Part shown: positions 14,106-14,115 of the stretch, one piece after another
Numbering within the stretch: position 1 is the first letter of the stretch
Layout of the letters: each line of letters starts with the position of its first letter
DNA from: Prolixibacteraceae bacterium
GTDB taxonomy: Bacteria; Bacteroidota; Bacteroidia; Bacteroidales; Prolixibacteraceae
Assembly (NCBI GenBank): GCA_016930735.1
Contig: JAFGGF010000219.1
Coordinates: 1 to 14,115 of the forward strand
Length of the DNA: 14,115 nucleotides
Reading direction: 5' to 3'
Notes under the pieces: model-generated
Seen by the model: the letters and a program-made list of their open reading frames with translations, nothing else
What the model was told of the DNA's origin: nothing
The model's database searches: none
Program-made: the position numbers and the translations under genes

Positions 14106-14115
14106 TCAACTCTGA

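Overview
The window most resembles chromosome of a member of the Bacteroidota, perhaps a Marinilabiliales-type lineage. The evidence is AT-rich spacers, weak or absent Shine-Dalgarno sites at most starts, one good Bacteroidota promoter (TTTG, 21 nt, TAnnTTTG), and proteins such as a secreted GH105 glycoside hydrolase and an ApbE lipoprotein. The lineage call comes from reading these features, not from a search. I see no rRNA, tRNA, CRISPR array, transposase, phage or integration signature.

Layout. Positions 1-1656 hold a partial acylphosphatase gene (acyP), a coiled-coil protein of unknown function and a small membrane protein, all on the minus strand. From 1777 a promoter drives a small membrane protein on the plus strand, whose stop codon overlaps that of the convergent apbE lipoprotein gene. 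A Gfo/Idh/MocA oxidoreductase (plus) then runs towards a large SLC12-like cation-chloride cotransporter homologue (minus). The 206-bp spacer between these two genes contains two inverted copies of a 65-nt double-hairpin repeat.

From 14060 down to 4617 every gene is on the minus strand. The first five reading frames (XRE-type regulator, quinone-oxidoreductase-like MDR protein, double-domain C_GCAxxG_C_C redox protein, and a membrane-anchored PQQ-like beta-propeller protein split into two frames) are separated by only 2-22 bp and look like one operon. Upstream of it are a sigma70-like TTGACA-17-TATTAC promoter, a TGTA-n4-TACA dyad and a strong AGGAG ribosome binding site. Downstream, with larger gaps, follow a DUF1579 protein, a SAM methyltransferase, the GH105 enzyme, a DHFR/RibD-like reductase and the transporter.

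Most interesting points: the beta-propeller gene is broken by one extra base in a T6 run, and removing that base gives a continuous 563-residue protein; the repeat pair between 4410 and 4573 has an exact 13-39-13 architecture; the C_GCAxxG_C_C protein carries two complete cysteine quartets; and the bacterial SLC12-like transporter has a serine pair where Na+-dependent animal relatives bind sodium. I do not see a clearly new defence or mobile system. The best candidate for an undescribed functional unit is the regulator/redox/beta-propeller operon.
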